Assembly (NCBI GenBank): GCA_027618475.1
Contig: JAQCEJ010000017.1
Span: 1 to 64,000 of the forward strand
DNA length: 64,000 nucleotides
Reading direction: 5' to 3'
Source of the DNA: Planctomycetota bacterium
GTDB taxonomy: Bacteria > Planctomycetota > Planctomycetia > Planctomycetales > Planctomycetaceae
Position numbers and translations under genes: made by a program. Positions within the stretch are counted from its first letter, which is position 1, and each line of letters begins with the position of its first letter. The notes under the pieces are model-generated. The model had not been told where the DNA came from, made no database searches, and worked only from the letters and a program-made list of their open reading frames with translations. This document shows, piece after piece, positions 20,881-30,636 of this stretch.

Positions 20881-21552
20881 ATGATCGTTACCATCGACGG
20901 ACCCGCAGGATCGGGAAAAAGTTCGGCAGCCAGAGGACTGGCAAAACGGCTGGGGTTTCGGCTGCTCGACACCGGAGCGATGTACCGCGCCGTTGCCTTG
21001 GCGTGCGTTCGTCAGAACGTCGATCTTGCCGACGAATCGGCTGTCACCACTGTTGCGCGGCAATGCCAGATCGTTGCTGAGGATGGCCGTGTGCTGCTCG
21101 ACGGCGAAGATGTCTCGCAGACGATCCGCGAACCGGCCGTCAGTGAAGCGGCGTCGCAAGTCGCATCGCAACCGGAAGTCCGTCAGCATCTCGTTCGAAT
21201 GCAAAGAGAATTGGGCAAGGAGCGAAACCTTGTCACCGAAGGCCGCGATCAGGGGACCGTCGTCTTCCCCGACGCCGAGTGCAAATTCTACGTCGACGCT
21301 CACCCCGACGAGCGGGCACAACGTCGGTATCAGGAAATGCTCGCTCAAGGCCAGACGATTTCGGTTGAAGAAACGTTACAGCAAATCCGCGAGCGAGACG
21401 CACGCGATGCCAGCCGCGTCGTCTCGCCAATGAAGAAGGCTGATGATGCGATTGAGGTCGATACGTCGACTATGCCGTTAGAGGCGGTCTTGGACTTGAT
21501 GGAACGGGTCGTACGGGAGCGATTAAATTCTCCCGCCCCCAAGAGCCAGTAG
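20881..21552 (+). CDS. cmk: (d)CMP kinase
   Basis: Cytidylate kinase transferring phosphate from ATP to CMP/dCMP. The P-loop GPAGSGKSSAARGLAKRLG lies at residues 7-25 and is followed by LLDTGAMYRAVA, the CMP-binding block. The GRDQGTVVFPDAECKFYVDA block (near 120-140) is the classic Cmk signature, with a lid around RDARDASR. At 223 residues it is full length. It follows the GH38-like gene in the same direction and converges on nnrD. Confidence 0.97.
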   Translation: MIVTIDGPAGSGKSSAARGLAKRLGFRLLDTGAMYRAVALACVRQNVDLADESAVTTVARQCQIVAEDGRVLLDGEDVSQTIREPAVSEAASQVASQPEVRQHLVRMQRELGKERNLVTEGRDQGTVVFPDAECKFYVDAHPDERAQRRYQEMLAQGQTISVEETLQQIRERDARDASRVVSPMKKADDAIEVDTSTMPLEAVLDLMERVVRERLNSPAPKSQ

Positions 21553-21592
21553 ATCACGTTAGACCAAGCCGCAGGTTCAAAGAAATATCCGT

Positions 21593-22456
21593 CTATTGTT
21601 TCGTCAGATATTTTTTCCACGCCACCCCCAAGAATCGCACTACATCCGAAGCCATCAATCCAGGTTCCGATAACTCCTCCGCCGCGAGGTCGCCGGCGAG
21701 GCCGTGTAAGTAGACTGCAAGATGCGCCGCCGCAAACGGTTCGAGTCCTTGTGCCAGCAACGCGGCGATCAGTCCAGTGAGCACGTCGCCGGTCCCACCG
21801 GTTCCCATGCCCGGGTTGCCGGTATCGTTGATGGCGGTTCTCTCACCATCGGTGATGACCGTTCCCGCCCCTTTGAGAATCAGTACAACACTGTGTTCTT
21901 TCGCATACCGATTCGCCAGATCTATTCGCTGGTTCGCGATTTCAGTCGGTGATGTCCCCGACAACCTCGCAAACTCCCCCGGATGAGGCGTTAAGATTCG
22001 CGGTCCTTTTGCCGCAGGCAACGAACCGTTCATTCGCGACAGCAGATTCAGCGCATCGGCATCACACACCATCGGTCTGCTCACCGTTTGATACAACCAG
22101 TTGACCAGCGTGAAGAGATCGTCCGATTGTCCCAAACCCGGACCAACAGCTATCGCATCGAACTGTTCGAGTCGCGGCGCGAGTATTCGCTGCGCTCCGA
22201 TCGAAATTCTTCCGTCGGCATCTTCGGGGAGGGGAATCGTCAAATAGGATGGCTCGATCGCCGCCACGATCGGAATTAAACTTTCCGGCGTTGCGACGTA
22301 AACCAGTCCCGCTCCGCCTCGAAGTGCGCCCATGCCCGACAACCCCGCCGCCCCACTCATCCCGCGACTGCCGGCGATGATCAGCACTTTACCGTACGAA
22401 CCTTTATGACCGGTTCGATCGCGTGAAGGAAGTTGAGGGAGTGCGGGAGAGGCCAT
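21593..22456 (-). CDS. nnrD: ADP-dependent NAD(P)H-hydrate dehydratase
   Basis: Metabolite-repair enzyme that dehydrates damaged (S)-NAD(P)H hydrate using ADP. It is a ribokinase-like (YjeF C-terminal) fold protein of 287 residues. Visible signatures are GKVLIIAGSRGMSGAAGLSG near the N-terminus, the LTPHPGEFARLSG block, and NDTGNPGMGTGGTGDVLTG containing the catalytic aspartate. The NnrE epimerase domain often fused in bacteria is absent, so it must be encoded elsewhere if present. larB lies upstream on the same strand. Confidence 0.95.
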   Translation of the reverse strand: MASPALPQLPSRDRTGHKGSYGKVLIIAGSRGMSGAAGLSGMGALRGGAGLVYVATPESLIPIVAAIEPSYLTIPLPEDADGRISIGAQRILAPRLEQFDAIAVGPGLGQSDDLFTLVNWLYQTVSRPMVCDADALNLLSRMNGSLPAAKGPRILTPHPGEFARLSGTSPTEIANQRIDLANRYAKEHSVVLILKGAGTVITDGERTAINDTGNPGMGTGGTGDVLTGLIAALLAQGLEPFAAAHLAVYLHGLAGDLAAEELSEPGLMASDVVRFLGVAWKKYLTKQ

Positions 22457-22625
22457 GTTCTTGTCCTAAGAATTTCACCGCGAAGTCTCGGAGGACGCGA
22501 AGCGGTAAATGTCATGAGTCATAAAATATGAAAAACTCAATACCTGAAGTTCGTCAGTATTTTATTCATCCGGTCTCTGTCACCCGATCTCCCTGTCAAA
22601 CTTTGCGACCTACGCAACTTCGCGG

Positions 22626-23405
22626 TTAATACATCCGATGCACCCGCCGGCAGATCAACCCTGCGACATAACCCGCTTTGAAACCGGCGTCGATGTTGAC
22701 GACCGTGACATTCGCTGCGCAGCTGTTGAGCATGCCGAGCAGTGCGGCGACGCCTTGAAAGCTGGCTCCGTAACCGACGCTGGTCGGGACGGCAATCACC
22801 GGACACGAGACCCAGCCCCCGACGACCGAAGGAAGAGCCCCTTCCATGCCGGCGGCGACAACAATCGCATCGGCCGATTGCAATCGTTGTCGATGGTCTC
22901 CCAATCGATGCGGACCGGCGACGCCGACGTCGCCGATAAGTTCGACACCACAACCCATCCATTTGAGTGTCTCGACCGCTTCTTCGGCGACGGGGCGGTC
23001 GCTCGTCCCGGCGGTGACAACGAGCGTATCGCCAATCGATACCTGATCGGCGGTGTCAGGCGAGCGAATTGTCCGTCCGGTGGGATTATGAATCAATTGC
23101 GGAAACCGTGCGAGAATCCCCTCGGCTTGCTCTTCACTGACGCGCGTCGCCAGGCAGGATTGTCCACGTTGTTGTTGCACGTCGAAAATATCGATAATCG
23201 CTCGCGTCGTTTTACCTGCGGCGTAAACCACTTCCGGATACCCGCACCGCGCGGCTCGGTCGAGATCAACATGCGCATCGTCAGTTTTTATCGCATGCGG
23301 ATGACGTTCGCCGATCGCTTCGGCCATGCGGCGTTCAACCTCTTCAAGAGGAATCGACCCGGCCTGCCAGCCTTCGAGGAGCTTAAGGAGTGAAGGGGGT
23401 TGCAT
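22626..23405 (-). CDS. larB: Nickel-pincer cofactor biosynthesis protein LarB
   Basis: LarB carboxylates and hydrolyses nicotinic acid adenine dinucleotide in the first step of the nickel-pincer nucleotide made for lactate racemase and related enzymes. The C-terminal half is AIR-carboxylase (PurE)-like, with [28 protein letters not shown] and [24 protein letters not shown]. Length is 259 residues from the ATG at 23405; the frame extends upstream without good features. No larA, larC or larE is next to it. The start lies in a region shared with the divergent DUF1559 gene. Confidence 0.93.
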   Translation of the reverse strand: MQPPSLLKLLEGWQAGSIPLEEVERRMAEAIGERHPHAIKTDDAHVDLDRAARCGYPEVVYAAGKTTRAIIDIFDVQQQRGQSCLATRVSEEQAEGILARFPQLIHNPTGRTIRSPDTADQVSIGDTLVVTAGTSDRPVAEEAVETLKWMGCGVELIGDVGVAGPHRLGDHRQRLQSADAIVVAAGMEGALPSVVGGWVSCPVIAVPTSVGYGASFQGVAALLGMLNSCAANVTVVNIDAGFKAGYVAGLICRRVHRMY

Positions 23406-23423
23406 AGTCTCAGTTCTCAGATG

Positions 23424-23499
23424 GCACAGACAGAAATATCTGTGCTTAAAGATGCATGTCCTCTTATCGCTGCGCGACCGGGACACAAAGCTGTCCCGG
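23424..23499. repeat. Tandem hairpin pair of a dispersed planctomycete-type palindrome
   Basis: Hairpin one pairs GCACAGA (23424-23430) with TCTGTGC (23439-23445). Hairpin two pairs CCGGGACA (23478-23485) with TGTCCCGG (23492-23499). The GCACAGACAGAAAT core recurs at 47421-47442. It lies in the spacer between larB and the DUF1559 gene. Confidence 0.75.
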
Positions 23500-23601
23500 C
23501 TACCCGAGCGTATGATTTATCTATTTTGTTCCAACAGGTAGACTTGGTTCATCGTAACATCCTGTGCGAGATTATAACATCTTCCACTTGGGAACATCAT
23601 C

Positions 23602-24342
23602 GTGAAAATCCATTCAACTTTACTGGGGTTCGTTTTGATGCTGACGGCGTCCACCGCGTTATCGGCCGAGGACAAATTCGATCGTGATTTGCAAGCCGGG
23701 GGAAAAGTGTGGACCTTATTACTCGCCCTGCACAATTACCACGATACTCATGGGATGTTTCCGGAAGCGTACTCTTATGACAGAAAAGCGGGGCGGGCAC
23801 TGCTCAGTTGGCGGGTGCAACTCTTGCCGTTCGTCGGCCATGCCGAGCTGTATCGGAAGTTCAAGCAAAACGAGCCGTGGGATAGCGAGCACAACAAGGC
23901 GTTAATCGCAGAAATGCCGGCGAACTATGCCGCCCCCGGTGGTGCCGATCGCGACAAAGGGAAAACCTGCTACTTGACGATCCGCGCCGATGATAGCGCG
24001 TTTCCTGCGGAAAAACGCATCGGTTTAAAGGATATTAAAGATGGCACTTCGAATACAATCGCGGTTGTAGAGGTAAATGACAATACCGCGGTGATTTGGA
24101 CACGGCCCGACGATTACGTGCTTCCCGAGAACCCTCTTGAAGGTTTGCTGCGCTCGGAAGAGCAGGGAATCATCGTGGCGATGTGCGATGGAGCCGTTTA
24201 TCGGTTGTCCAAATCGATCGACGACGAGCGGTTTCGCAAACTCGTCAGTCGTGACGGCGGAGGGTCTCGCATGGTGAGTGAATGGATCGAATTTGCGGAA
24301 CCATTGAAAGTCCGCGAGGTGAAGCTGGTGGACGTGCCGTAG
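23602..24342 (+). CDS. Secreted DUF1559-type protein lacking a prepilin leader
   Basis: 246 residues. A normal signal peptide (MKIHSTLLGFVLMLTASTALSA) replaces the type IV prepilin N-terminus found in most planctomycete DUF1559 proteins. The remainder shows the DUF1559/SBP_bac_10 pattern: LHNYHDTHGMFPEAY, LLSWRVQLLPFVGHAELYRKF, NEPWDSEHN, and the DGTSNTIAVVEV block. The protein is probably exported; its function is unknown. It is transcribed away from larB with a 196-bp spacer. Confidence 0.88.
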   Translation: MKIHSTLLGFVLMLTASTALSAEDKFDRDLQAGGKVWTLLLALHNYHDTHGMFPEAYSYDRKAGRALLSWRVQLLPFVGHAELYRKFKQNEPWDSEHNKALIAEMPANYAAPGGADRDKGKTCYLTIRADDSAFPAEKRIGLKDIKDGTSNTIAVVEVNDNTAVIWTRPDDYVLPENPLEGLLRSEEQGIIVAMCDGAVYRLSKSIDDERFRKLVSRDGGGSRMVSEWIEFAEPLKVREVKLVDVP

Positions 24343-24380
24343 GGTCAGCCGTCACTTAGCACGCGCGTTGAACGGAGGCT

Positions 24381-24536
24381 CTACTGTCCAAGTTCCCGCT
24401 CAATCTCGGCTTCGATTTCTTCGAGCGGTATCCGATCTGTACACGCCATGCGTTCGTCGAGGAATTTCTGAAAGACTGCGCTACCGCGGAGTGCTTCAGC
24501 TTCTTTGTCGAAGTCGTCGGCTGTTTCATTGTCCAT
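24381..24536 (-). CDS. Small acidic protein, antitoxin-like (51 residues)
   Basis: A short frame starting ATG GAC AAT GAA. The product begins MDNETADDFDKEAEALRG, contains FQKFLDERMACTDRIPLEE and ends IEAEIERELGQ. It is strongly acidic, predicted helical and ordinary in codon use. The AGGTAGACG upstream could serve as a weak ribosome site. The C-terminal pattern resembles prevent-host-death/DUF-type antitoxin tails seen beside PIN or RelE toxins, but no toxin gene is adjacent. It is convergent with the DUF1559 gene and downstream of the phoX-like gene. Confidence 0.5.
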   Translation of the reverse strand: MDNETADDFDKEAEALRGSAVFQKFLDERMACTDRIPLEEIEAEIERELGQ

Positions 24537-24665
24537 GATCGTCTACCTTTCAATGCGGTGTGTCTGCGCGGTTTCGCAGTTGGACCCGCCCTACCCGCTA
24601 TCGCCATATCGATGCGCGCTCCGGAAACCCTTCGCGGCGCGGCTAACCGGAAGTCGCTAAGATCA

Positions 24666-26063
24666 CTACGTCATCCACGGCCCCGTGATCGCCAGCGTGA
24701 AACCCTTCCCTTGCATGTTCACGAACAACGTCGAACCGTCGGGCGAGAAACAGACGCCGGCGAATTCGGTCAGCATGTGCGAATCGGCGAATGTGTAGAG
24801 TTTGCCTGACGGTGTAACGCCGATCAGTCGCACCTGGTCTCCCGAACGATCTTCACACACCATCAGATCGCCCCACGGCGAAACCGTAAGATTGTCGGCG
24901 TTCTCGATGAGCGTTCCGTCGTTCGGCTCGATGAAGAGTTCCAATCGGCCCGGCGATTTCTGTTCGTTGGCTGTCCCTTCGTGTTCGCTGGGAACGTACT
25001 TCCAGATTTGCCCTTTCTTGGCACTGCCGCCGCTGGTGCAGGCGAAGTAGATACCGTTAGGGGAGTACCAGATTCCTTCACCGCGTGCGAACCGTGCCGC
25101 GCCCGCATCGAAACTGCGATGTCGCAGGTCTCCGTTGGGAGATTCCACCTCATCGAGGTCGATCCATTCGACATCGAACGTCTGCCCGACTTTAATGTCG
25201 TGCGTACCGTCGATCCAATTTCGCGTATCGAGACTCTTCTGATCACGGACTTTGAGGGCCTGCAATTTACCTCCCGAAGCGAGCACGCCGGGCGTGTTCG
25301 GAATGAAACGATAAAACGAACCGTCCCCTTCGTCTTCGGTTTCGTAAACGATGCTCGTGGCGGGATCGACGGCGACCGCTTCGTGCACGAAGCGGCCCAT
25401 TGCCTTGAGTGGAATCGGTTCGGCCAGCGAAATCTCGGCACTCGCAGGAACTTCGAAGTTGTAACCATGATCGCGATCGAGCTCGACATTCGATTTGTTG
25501 TTTTTCCCCGCGTGCAGAATCGTTTCTTCGCAGGTGATCCAACTGTTCCACGGCGTAGGCCCTCCGGCACAGTTGCGAATCGTTCCGGTGAGGCTAAGAG
25601 ATTCACGGACGACCCGTTGCTGTTTCGTGTCGAAGACGATCGTCGTCGTCCCGCCGCCGCAGACGTGCGATCCACCTGCCGTGTCGTACGCTTTAGAGCT
25701 GTCGTAATTCGACGGCGGTTCTTTCGGATTGGCGAGCGGCCCTACACCCCCGGGGCTGACTTCATGATTACGAACGATCAGCGTAAGTCCATCGGGACCG
25801 GCGAACGTCGCCATGCCATCGGGAAGGCCGGGAACGAGAAACCCGTCATCCATTTTGCGACCTTGAACCGAAATGATGCGATACGAAAATCCATCCGGCA
25901 GATCGATGACACGACTGGGATCGGACACGAGCGCTCCATATCCCGCAGCCGCTTTCGCCGCGCGAGCATGAGCCGTTGAGCCGTTGACCAGCGAACGCAA
26001 ACCACAAAATCCGGCGGTCACGGCGACCGACGATGTGAGAAAATTTCGGCGTGTTGTAAACAT
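24666..26063 (-). CDS. PhoX-like (DUF839) secreted phosphatase
   Basis: About 465 residues. A twin-arginine signal (TTRRNFLTSSVAVTAGF) precedes the PhoX-type propeller. Family marks are VRNHEVSPGG, CAGGPTPWNSWITCEE (cysteine and glutamates of the iron/calcium cofactor region), HEAVAVDPATSIVYETED and the late GDLMVCEDRSGDQVRLIGV. PhoX enzymes are calcium/iron alkaline phosphatases exported folded by Tat. ATG 26063 is supported by AGGAGG 8 nt upstream. Substrate range is not evident from sequence. Confidence 0.88.
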   Translation of the reverse strand: MFTTRRNFLTSSVAVTAGFCGLRSLVNGSTAHARAAKAAAGYGALVSDPSRVIDLPDGFSYRIISVQGRKMDDGFLVPGLPDGMATFAGPDGLTLIVRNHEVSPGGVGPLANPKEPPSNYDSSKAYDTAGGSHVCGGGTTTIVFDTKQQRVVRESLSLTGTIRNCAGGPTPWNSWITCEETILHAGKNNKSNVELDRDHGYNFEVPASAEISLAEPIPLKAMGRFVHEAVAVDPATSIVYETEDEGDGSFYRFIPNTPGVLASGGKLQALKVRDQKSLDTRNWIDGTHDIKVGQTFDVEWIDLDEVESPNGDLRHRSFDAGAARFARGEGIWYSPNGIYFACTSGGSAKKGQIWKYVPSEHEGTANEQKSPGRLELFIEPNDGTLIENADNLTVSPWGDLMVCEDRSGDQVRLIGVTPSGKLYTFADSHMLTEFAGVCFSPDGSTLFVNMQGKGFTLAITGPWMT

Positions 26064-26294
26064 GAAGTTTCCTCCTGTATTCAGCGGCTGAGAGCCCCCC
26101 CCGATCACTGATGCCGCAAACTGTTGGCGTTTCAGTTTGTTTCCTCGATCATGGACGCATCGAAAAGATGGCCGGTTTAGTGAGGAATCAGCATCTTCAA
26201 TACTGTATCATTTCGTTTTCGATCTGTCTCCCTTCGTAAGAGTATGAGTACAAATCCGAGTGAGATGGAATCTCTTCCTGGAGGAAACGAATTC

Positions 26295-27431
26295 GTGATC
26301 AAACATTTTCTAAGCGCAAACGTTTTCGCAGCTTCATTCTTCGCGACGATGTGTTGTGTTTGCGGCGGGACTATTGAATCGCGCGCCGTCGCTAACGATT
26401 TAGAACATGTGCTGCTCTTCGATTCGGGAGCTGGTGAGTATCCCCGTTATCGGATCCCGGCACTCGTTGTGACTCCGTCGGGAATTCTTCTCGCCGTGTG
26501 CGAAGGACGCAAAGATGGTCGCGGCTTGACCGGAAACATCGATCTCGTCTGCCGGCGCAGCCGCGATCATGGAAAAACGTGGTCACCCGAAGTAGTCGTC
26601 GCCGACGACGGTGACAACACGCTCGGCAATCCCTGCCTTATTCGTGACGATCAAGAAAAGAAGGTCTGGCTGGCTTTCACCCGCAGCCTGGGAATCGATA
26701 CCGAAGAGGAAATCGTTGACGGAACAAGTCGTGAGTCGACACGCGTTTTTGTTATCAACACAAACGACGAAGGCGAATCGTGGTCGAAGCCCGTCGACAT
26801 TACGGCGACCGCGAAGCGATCCGACTGGACGTGGTACGGAACCGGTCCCGGTGTCGGTATTCATATGAAGAGCGGCCGACTGGTGATTCCTTCGTATCAC
26901 GCCGAAGCGAAATCGGGCGTTTATCGCAGTCATATGGTTTTCAGCGACGATCATGGTGAGACATGGACACACGGGACACCGATCGGCGACCAATGCGGTG
27001 AATGCCATGTCGTCGAAACTCGTGAGGGAGACCTCGTATTGAACGCCCGGACTAATGTCGGAATAGAGCAGCGAACGATTTCACGCAGCCACGATGGGGG
27101 AGAGAGCTGGCTCGATGCAGAATTCGACGAACGGCTTTACGATCCGCATTGTCAGGCCTGCGTGATCGCGTTACCGCCAACTGAGGAACAGGCGTCGCGA
27201 TGGCTGTTTACACATCCCGCCGGTCCCGGTCGCCGCGATCTGACAGCTCGCTTGAGTTTCGACGAAGGGAAGAGCTGGCCGGTCTCGCGTTTGCTGCATA
27301 AGGGGGATTCTCAATATTCATGCACGGCCGTTTTGCCCGACGGATCGATCGGCTGTCTCTACGACTGCTGGAAAGAGGGCAACTATCGCTTGTTTTATAT
27401 GCGTTTCGATCTGACAGACTTCCGGAACTAA
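26295..27431 (+). CDS. Exo-sialidase-like BNR protein (GH33 type)
   Basis: About 378 residues. A signal peptide-like start (VIKHFLSANVFAASFFATMCCVC) leads into a six-bladed propeller. The YRIPALV motif (arginine of the sialidase triad) and five Asp-boxes are visible: SRDHGKTW, TNDEGESW, SDDHGETW, SHDGGESW and SFDEGKSW. This matches bacterial sialidases that release terminal sialic acids from host or algal glycans. GTG 26295 is preferred because GGAGG lies 10 nt upstream; an ATG at 26244 is the alternative. It stands alone, with no sialic-acid catabolic genes nearby. Confidence 0.87.
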   Translation: MIKHFLSANVFAASFFATMCCVCGGTIESRAVANDLEHVLLFDSGAGEYPRYRIPALVVTPSGILLAVCEGRKDGRGLTGNIDLVCRRSRDHGKTWSPEVVVADDGDNTLGNPCLIRDDQEKKVWLAFTRSLGIDTEEEIVDGTSRESTRVFVINTNDEGESWSKPVDITATAKRSDWTWYGTGPGVGIHMKSGRLVIPSYHAEAKSGVYRSHMVFSDDHGETWTHGTPIGDQCGECHVVETREGDLVLNARTNVGIEQRTISRSHDGGESWLDAEFDERLYDPHCQACVIALPPTEEQASRWLFTHPAGPGRRDLTARLSFDEGKSWPVSRLLHKGDSQYSCTAVLPDGSIGCLYDCWKEGNYRLFYMRFDLTDFRN

Positions 27432-27667
27432 AAAACCGAACCCACTCCCCTTTGCGTGCTTGTTCGGCCCTTTCCCGGATTGCGTTTCATCACCTGTTGA
27501 AGCTCAGCGGATGAGACACAGCCTCTTCAACGCAGTCGGCCGTTAATCGTTGCACATCTCGGCAACAGGTTGATGGTTGTCTTGGTGCTAATATGGTACA
27601 AAAGAATTCCACGTCCCTGTCGATGAACCTTACATTGAAAACTTTATTTCCGGCAGAAGCAATTTTC

Positions 27668-29122
27668 ATGAGCGAACAGACTTCGACATCCGCGCCGACG
27701 AACTCCACTCATCTGAAGAAGGCTCTGGGTCCGGTGACGTTGTGGGGGCTGGGCGTTGGTTACGTGATTGCCGGCGAGTACATGGGTTGGAACCTCGGCA
27801 TGCCTGTCGGTGGAACGTACGGGTTTCTGCTGGCGGCATTTTTTATCACGGTGATGTACGTAACCTTTGTCTTCAGTTACACCGAAATGGCCTGTGCGAT
27901 TCCTCGCGCGGGAGGGGTGTTCGTCTACGGCGTTCGCGGGCTCGGTCTTCTCGGCGGATACGTCGGCGGCGTGGCACAGGTTATCGAGTTCGTCTTCGCA
28001 CCCCCGGCCATCGCGATGACCATCGGCGCCTATGCACAAAACTGGTTTCCCGAAATTAGTGCCAAAGAAGTGGCGATACCCGCTTACTTCATCTTCACGA
28101 CGCTCAACATCATCGGCGTCAAGCAAACCGCCATCTTCGAGTTGATCGTCGCCGGGATAGCCGTCTTCGGCATTATCATGTTCACGGTCGTCGCCGCACC
28201 TCATTTTCAATGGGCAAACATCACTCGAAACGGATGGGCGGGAGAAACCTGGGCGAGCGCATGGGCGGGTTCGGTCGCCGAGATCCCGTTTGCCATCTGG
28301 CTCTACCTTGCCATCGAAGGCGTCGCCAATGCCGCCGAGGAAGCCAAAAATCCCCAGCGTGACGTCCCGTTGGGCTTTGGTTCGGCAATTCTGACACTCG
28401 TTACACTCGCGGTACTCGTCGTATTTTTCAGTGTCGGAATCGGCGGCTGGGAGAAGATCGTTTATCACCCCGATGCGATCAGCCACCTTGACGACGGCAC
28501 GACAATAATCGAACCCGATGCCGCATTGCTTGACAATCCCTTAGCACTCGGCTTCAAACAGATTCTGCCGGAAGGACACCTGCTGCATCACATTCTCGCG
28601 ATGATCGGTGTCGTTGCCGGCATTGCCGGACTTAACGGCATCACGATGGCGGCCAGCCGATCTTTATTCGAAATGGGTCGAGTCGGGTTTCTGCCGCACT
28701 TCATCGGCAAGACATGGCCTCGCACGCAGACGCCGGCAAACGCGCTCCTGTTGAATCTTGTGATCGGCGTAACATCGATTCTGCTGTTCGATACGGGGCG
28801 ACTGGTTACGATGTCGGCACTCGGAGCGGTCATGCTTTATATGGTTTCGATGTTGGCATTGATGAAACTGCGCACCAAAGAACCCGATTTACATCGGCCT
28901 TTCAAGACTCCGTTTTATCCCGTATTTCCGATCATTGCCGGCAGCATCGCCACATTTTCGTTCGCGACGATGATGTACTTTCAATTCGATCTGAACAACA
29001 TGCGGCATTCCCCCGGCGTCTGGTTTATTGGATTTGTCATCGTCGCCGTTCTTTATTACCAGTTGGTGGTGAGGCATCGATTGACGTCGGTTGACATTCG
29101 GCATTTTCATCAGATTGATTAG
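27668..29122 (+). CDS. eat: Ethanolamine permease (APC family)
   Basis: Twelve-helix amino acid/polyamine/organocation transporter of 484 residues. It resembles the ethanolamine permeases of Proteobacteria: LGPVTLWGLGVGYVIAGEY near residue 20, GGVFVYGVRGLGLLGGYVGG, and PFAIWLYLAIEGVANAAEE. It would import ethanolamine across the inner membrane as substrate for the lyase encoded next. ATG 27668 is used; upstream in-frame ATGs add an unlikely hydrophilic leader. Its TAG stop (29120-29122) is the first triplet of a dispersed repeat that bridges to eutB. Confidence 0.92.
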   Translation: MSEQTSTSAPTNSTHLKKALGPVTLWGLGVGYVIAGEYMGWNLGMPVGGTYGFLLAAFFITVMYVTFVFSYTEMACAIPRAGGVFVYGVRGLGLLGGYVGGVAQVIEFVFAPPAIAMTIGAYAQNWFPEISAKEVAIPAYFIFTTLNIIGVKQTAIFELIVAGIAVFGIIMFTVVAAPHFQWANITRNGWAGETWASAWAGSVAEIPFAIWLYLAIEGVANAAEEAKNPQRDVPLGFGSAILTLVTLAVLVVFFSVGIGGWEKIVYHPDAISHLDDGTTIIEPDAALLDNPLALGFKQILPEGHLLHHILAMIGVVAGIAGLNGITMAASRSLFEMGRVGFLPHFIGKTWPRTQTPANALLLNLVIGVTSILLFDTGRLVTMSALGAVMLYMVSMLALMKLRTKEPDLHRPFKTPFYPVFPIIAGSIATFSFATMMYFQFDLNNMRHSPGVWFIGFVIVAVLYYQLVVRHRLTSVDIRHFHQID

Positions 29123-29203
29123 AACGTGTTTCATAACCCGGTTGGCGGTGGAATGATCGTCCAAATTACCCGGAACGACCCTTCGTCCAGAGGGTTATGA
29201 AAC
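29120..29203 (-). repeat. TTTCATAACC-type palindromic repeat, copy 1 (inverted)
   Basis: About 84 bp, terminal inverted repeats GTTTCATAACC/GGTTATGAAAC. It is the reverse complement of the copies at 45838, 57487 and 59082, with matching inner segments (GGTTGGCG, GTCCAAATT, TTCGTCCAGAGGG). It spans the whole eat-eutB spacer and supplies the eat stop codon. Confidence 0.88.
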
Positions 29204-29217
29204 GGATTGTAACGACC

Positions 29218-30636
29218 ATGCCACCGTATCGCGTTCAAATCGGACAAACGGGATACGAGTTCCCCGATCTCAAAACGGTGCTCGCGAAAGCGAGTCCGCA
29301 GCGATCGGGCGACGAACTCGCCGGCGTCGCCGCCGCTTCCGCTGAAGAGCGCATGGCGGCAAAGATCGCGCTCGCCGAGATTCCGCTGCGCAATTTTCTC
29401 GCGGAACCGATTATTCCGTATGAAGACGACGAGATCACGCGACTGATTTGCGACCGGCATGATGCAGCAGCCTTCGCACCCGTCAGCGGTCTCACCGTCG
29501 GTGAATTCCGCAACTGGCTGCTGCGTTACGAGACCGACGCCGACGTGCTCACGGCAATTGCCCCTGGTTTGACCCCCGAAATGGTCGCTGCCGTCAGCAA
29601 ACTGATGCGCAATCAGGATCTGATTCTCGTCGCGCACAAATGCCGCGTCACCGCTGCGTTTCGCGATACTCTCGGCTTGCCCGGTCGTTTATCGGTGCGG
29701 ATTCAACCGAATCACCCGACCGACGACGCACACGGCATCGCGGCGTCGATCGTCGACGGACTCTGTTACGCCTGCGGCGACGCCGTCATCGGCATCAACC
29801 CGGCGACCGATAACGTCGCCAACACGATCGACCTGTTACATCTCGTCGATAATCTCATTCGCACATTCGATATTCCCACACAGTCGTGCGTACTGGCACA
29901 CGTGACGACGCAGATGGAAGCGATCCGCCGCGGGGCACCAGTCGATCTCGTGTTTCAATCGATCGCCGGGACCGAAACCGCGAACACGTCGTTCGGCATC
30001 AATCTGGCGATGCTCAACGAAGCCCGCGCGATGGCCCTTGAACTCAAACGAGGCACGGTCGGCGACAACGTGATGTACTTCGAAACCGGACAGGGGTCGT
30101 GTTTATCGGCGCAGGCCCATCACGGCGTCGATCAGCAGACCTGCGAAGCGCGGGCGTACGCCGTCGCGCGAGAATTTCATCCACTGCTCGTCAACACGGT
30201 GGTCGGGTTCATCGGTCCCGAATATCTGTACGATGGCAAGCAGATCATCCGCGCGGGGCTCGAAGATCATTTCTGCGGCAAGCTGCTCGGTGTGCCGATG
30301 GGCTGCGACGTCTGTTATACCAATCACGCCGAGGCCGACCAGGACGACATGGACACCCTGCTGACGCTGCTCGGCACGGCGGGAGTCAATTACATCATGG
30401 GCATCCCCGGTGCCGACGACATCATGCTCAACTATCAATCGACATCGTACCACGACAGCCATTACTTAAGACAAACCCTCGGCCTGCGCCCCGCTCCCGA
30501 ATTCGAAGACTGGTTGAAACACTTCGGCGTCATCGATGAGAAGAATTGCTTGCTGCCGATCGATAGGAAGCACCGTCTGTTGACGGCATCAAACCCTCTC
30601 CCGTCGGGAGAGGGTGGCGGCGCAGCCGCCGGGTGA
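29218..30636 (+). CDS. eutB: Ethanolamine ammonia-lyase, large subunit
   Basis: Catalytic subunit of the adenosylcobalamin-dependent lyase converting ethanolamine to acetaldehyde and ammonia. The barrel is well conserved: CVLAHVTTQMEAIRRGAP, YFETGQGS, NTVVGFIGPEYLYDGKQIIRAGLEDHF, and MGCDVCYTNHAEADQDDMD. Length is about 472 residues. The ATG at 29218 aligns with known EutB starts; an ATG at 29197 lies inside the preceding repeat. The last 16 or so codons, including the TGA stop, come from a REP-like hairpin element (30594-30639), so the native tail is replaced. No EutA reactivase gene is nearby. Confidence 0.96.
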   Translation: MPPYRVQIGQTGYEFPDLKTVLAKASPQRSGDELAGVAAASAEERMAAKIALAEIPLRNFLAEPIIPYEDDEITRLICDRHDAAAFAPVSGLTVGEFRNWLLRYETDADVLTAIAPGLTPEMVAAVSKLMRNQDLILVAHKCRVTAAFRDTLGLPGRLSVRIQPNHPTDDAHGIAASIVDGLCYACGDAVIGINPATDNVANTIDLLHLVDNLIRTFDIPTQSCVLAHVTTQMEAIRRGAPVDLVFQSIAGTETANTSFGINLAMLNEARAMALELKRGTVGDNVMYFETGQGSCLSAQAHHGVDQQTCEARAYAVAREFHPLLVNTVVGFIGPEYLYDGKQIIRAGLEDHFCGKLLGVPMGCDVCYTNHAEADQDDMDTLLTLLGTAGVNYIMGIPGADDIMLNYQSTSYHDSHYLRQTLGLRPAPEFEDWLKHFGVIDEKNCLLPIDRKHRLLTASNPLPSGEGGGAAAG

